A DNA stretch of 64,000 nucleotides from Tsukamurella tyrosinosolvens (lineage in GTDB: Bacteria; Actinomycetota; Actinomycetes; Mycobacteriales; Mycobacteriaceae), in NCBI RefSeq assembly GCF_900104775.1, contig NZ_FNSA01000003.1, positions 3,162,001 to 3,226,000 on the forward strand, read 5' to 3'. Made by a program: the position numbers and the translations under genes. Within the stretch, counting starts at the first letter, position 1. Each line of letters starts with the position of its first letter. The notes under the pieces are model-generated. The model was not told the DNA's origin. It worked only from the letters and a program-made list of their open reading frames with translations, and did not search any database. Shown piece by piece: positions 62,198 through 64,000 of the stretch.

Positions 62198-62296
62198 TCA
62201 CTTCCTCCCCGGTCGGGGCTGACCGACCGCGGGCGGTGGGACAGCTGTCCCGCCGCGGGTCCGCGACCGGCGCCGACCCCATCTACTACGAGCCAT
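62198..62296 (-). CDS. Putative 32-residue arginine-rich upstream ORF before ctaB
   Basis: ATG at 62296 has AGGAGG at good spacing, better than that of ctaB itself. The frame reads MARSRWGRRRSRTRGGTAV, then a proline-rich end (PPPAVGQPRPGRK), and stops 42 bases before the ctaB start. It could be a small protein or a leader peptide affecting ctaB. The remaining part of the 304-base ctaB-tkt gap holds no other coding signal. Confidence 0.35.
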   Translation of the reverse strand: MARSRWGRRRSRTRGGTAVPPPAVGQPRPGRK

Positions 62297-62459
62297 GGTA
62301 GTCCTCCGGTCCCGCGTCGCCGAATCGGGTTCACCGCCGCGGAGCGGGGCGACGGCCACCCGTCGACCTACCCGGTAGTTTCCGCAGACCGTGCGTCGCC
62401 GCCGAGTAGGGTTCACACTTGAGCACGCACGCCCACACGACCAGGAGAGTCCGCCAGCC

Positions 62460-64000
62460 GTGACCAGCACCGCCGAGATCCACGCCCTCACCACGCCGCA
62501 TCACCCCGCCGACTGGACCGATCTCGACACGCGTGCGGTGGACACCGCCCGGGTGCTGGCGGCCGACGCGGTGCAGAAGGTCGGTAACGGCCATCCCGGC
62601 ACCGCCATGAGCCTCGCTCCCCTGGCCTACACCCTGTTCCAGAAGGTCATGGTCCACGACCCGTCGGACACGCACTGGATCGGCCGCGACCGGTTCGTCC
62701 TGTCCTGCGGCCACTCGAGCCTGACGCTGTACCTGCAGCTCTACTTGGGCGGCTTCGGCCTGGAGCTGAGCGATCTCGAGGCGCTGCGCACCGAGGGCTC
62801 CCTGACCCCCGGCCACCCCGAGTACGGGCACACCAAGGGCGTCGAGATCACCACCGGCCCGCTGGGCCAGGGCCTCGCGTCCGCTGTGGGCATGGCGATG
62901 GCCTCGCGCTACGAGCGCGGCCTGTTCGACCCGGAGGCGGCGCCGGGCACCAGCCCGTTCGACCACTTCGTCTACGTCATCGCCTCCGACGGCGACATCG
63001 AGGAGGGCGTGACCTCCGAGGCGTCCTCGCTGGCGGGCACGCAGCAGCTGGGCAACCTCGTCGTCTTCTACGACGACAACAAGATCTCCATCGAGCACAA
63101 CACCGACATCGCCCTGTCGGAGGACGTGGCCAAGCGCTACGAGGCGTACGGCTGGCACGTCCAGTACGTCGAGGGCGGCGAGAACGTCACCGCGATCGAG
63201 GAGGCCGTCGCGGCCGCCAAGGCGGTCACCGACAAGCCGTCGATCATCGTCCTGCGCACGATCATCGGCTTCCCCGCCCCCAACAAGATGAACACGGGCG
63301 GAGTGCACGGCTCCGCGCTGGGCGCCGACGAGGTGGCCGCGGTCAAGGAGATCCTCGGCTTCGACCCCGCGAAGGACTTCGACGTGGCCCCCGAAGTCAT
63401 CGCGCACGCGCGCGAGCTGGTGAAGCGCGGTCGGTCCGCGCACGAGGCGTGGAACGCGACGTTCGACGCCTGGGCCGCCACCAACCCGGAGCGCAAGGCG
63501 CTGCTGGACCGGCTCGAGGCCGGCACGCTGCCCGCGGGCTGGGACGCCGAGTTGCCCACCTGGAGCGTCGACGACAAGGCCATCGCGACCCGCGCCGCGT
63601 CGGGCGCCTTCCTCGCGGCCGCCGGGCAGACCCTGCCCGAGCTGTGGGGCGGCTCCGCCGACCTCGCGGGCTCGAACAACACCACGATCAAGGGCGCCGA
63701 TTCCTTCGGCCCCACGTCGATCTCGACCGAGGACTGGAACGCACAGCCCTACGGCCGCACCCTGCACTTCGGCATCCGCGAGCACGCGATGGGCTCGATC
63801 CTCAACGGCATCGTGCTGCACGGCAAGACCCGCCCCTACGCGGGCACCTTCCTCCAGTTCGCGGACTACATGCGCCCCGCCGTCCGCCTCGCGGCCCTCA
63901 TGGACATCGACCCGATCTACGTGTGGACGCACGACTCGGTCGGTCTCGGCGAGGACGGCCCGACGCACCAGCCGGTCGAGCACCTCGCCGCGCTCCGCGC
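62460..64000 (+). CDS. tkt: Transketolase, C-terminus cut by window edge
   Basis: About 513 residues are visible of an expected ~700. It transfers two-carbon units between sugar phosphates in the pentose-phosphate pathway using thiamine diphosphate. GNGHPGTAMSLAPLAYTLF, TPGHPEYGHTKGVEITTGPL, VIASDGDIEEGVTSEASSLA and MNTGGVHGSALG are diagnostic, and the pyrimidine domain begins with GIREHAMGSILNGI and HDSVGLGEDGPTHQPVEH. GTG at 62460 has AGGAGAG upstream. It is divergent from ctaB, as in mycobacteria. Confidence 0.95.
   Translation, partial: MTSTAEIHALTTPHHPADWTDLDTRAVDTARVLAADAVQKVGNGHPGTAMSLAPLAYTLFQKVMVHDPSDTHWIGRDRFVLSCGHSSLTLYLQLYLGGFGLELSDLEALRTEGSLTPGHPEYGHTKGVEITTGPLGQGLASAVGMAMASRYERGLFDPEAAPGTSPFDHFVYVIASDGDIEEGVTSEASSLAGTQQLGNLVVFYDDNKISIEHNTDIALSEDVAKRYEAYGWHVQYVEGGENVTAIEEAVAAAKAVTDKPSIIVLRTIIGFPAPNKMNTGGVHGSALGADEVAAVKEILGFDPAKDFDVAPEVIAHARELVKRGRSAHEAWNATFDAWAATNPERKALLDRLEAGTLPAGWDAELPTWSVDDKAIATRAASGAFLAAAGQTLPELWGGSADLAGSNNTTIKGADSFGPTSISTEDWNAQPYGRTLHFGIREHAMGSILNGIVLHGKTRPYAGTFLQFADYMRPAVRLAALMDIDPIYVWTHDSVGLGEDGPTHQPVEHLAALR

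Overview
The window reads as a high-GC actinobacterial chromosome of the order Mycobacteriales. Support comes from a mycothiol-dependent isomerase-family protein, an MptB-type mannosyltransferase, the PdtaR ANTAR regulator, a KstR-type operator, a SufR-led suf operon and the ctaA / qor / ctaB / tkt neighbourhood known from mycobacteria and relatives. A Tsukamurella-, Gordonia- or Williamsia-like host is my inference. GTG starts and ATGA/GTGA gene overlaps are very common.

Layout. (1) 1-7690: the right arm of a compact prophage. On the minus strand lies a tightly overlapped operon from an excisionase-like gene through small early genes and a replication-like gene to an HNH nuclease, the large terminase and a portal protein cut by the window edge. 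On the plus strand are a Cro/CI-type repressor and a tyrosine integrase that ends 12 bases from tRNA-Leu(CAA), the likely attachment site. (2) 7728-34204: core and metabolic genes. They include pdtaR, a CtaG-like cytochrome oxidase assembly protein, a minus-strand run GT39-lgt-pyk-tesB-membrane protein-rhomboid, a two-component system followed by a lycopene-cyclase-like gene, thioredoxin, a bulb-lectin/LysM protein, fatty-acid genes (acyl-CoA dehydrogenase under a KstR-like box, acyl-CoA ligase), a MarR-GNAT fusion, and a six-gene operon of GntR regulator, ferredoxin, SsuABC-like transporter and an AprA-like flavoprotein with a HEAT-repeat tail.

(3) 34220-47190: a ~13 kb genomic island inserted in the 3' end of sufT. 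It is bounded by two 86-bp copies of the last 28 codons of sufT that differ at seven sites, all of them synonymous apart from the stop codon choice. Its centre is a type II CBASS anti-phage operon: a CD-NTase, a Cap2 (E2-E1) and a single polypeptide that joins a JAB/Cap3 peptidase to TIR and SAVED effector domains. A divergent CapH/CapP-like repressor-protease pair sits beside it. Around the operon are HTH genes, a frameshifted antitoxin-like gene, an IS3 remnant, an HNH nuclease, a coiled-coil membrane protein and several small unknown genes. I found no integrase in the island.

(4) 47103-53304: the sufR-B-D-C-S-U-T operon for Fe-S cluster assembly, whose last gene receives its tail from the island. 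(5) 53408-64000: mptB, an ABC exporter, ctaA, a small gene, a DHFR-like reductase, a quinone oxidoreductase, a TetR regulator, a DinB-like protein, ctaB and the start of transketolase. ctaA and ctaB supply heme A for cytochrome oxidase, which links them to the CtaG-like gene at 9970.

The most striking system is the island's CBASS locus: sensor, conjugation enzyme and a fused peptidase-effector are translationally coupled, under apparent DNA-damage-type control, on an element that targets an essential Fe-S gene yet restores its protein sequence.
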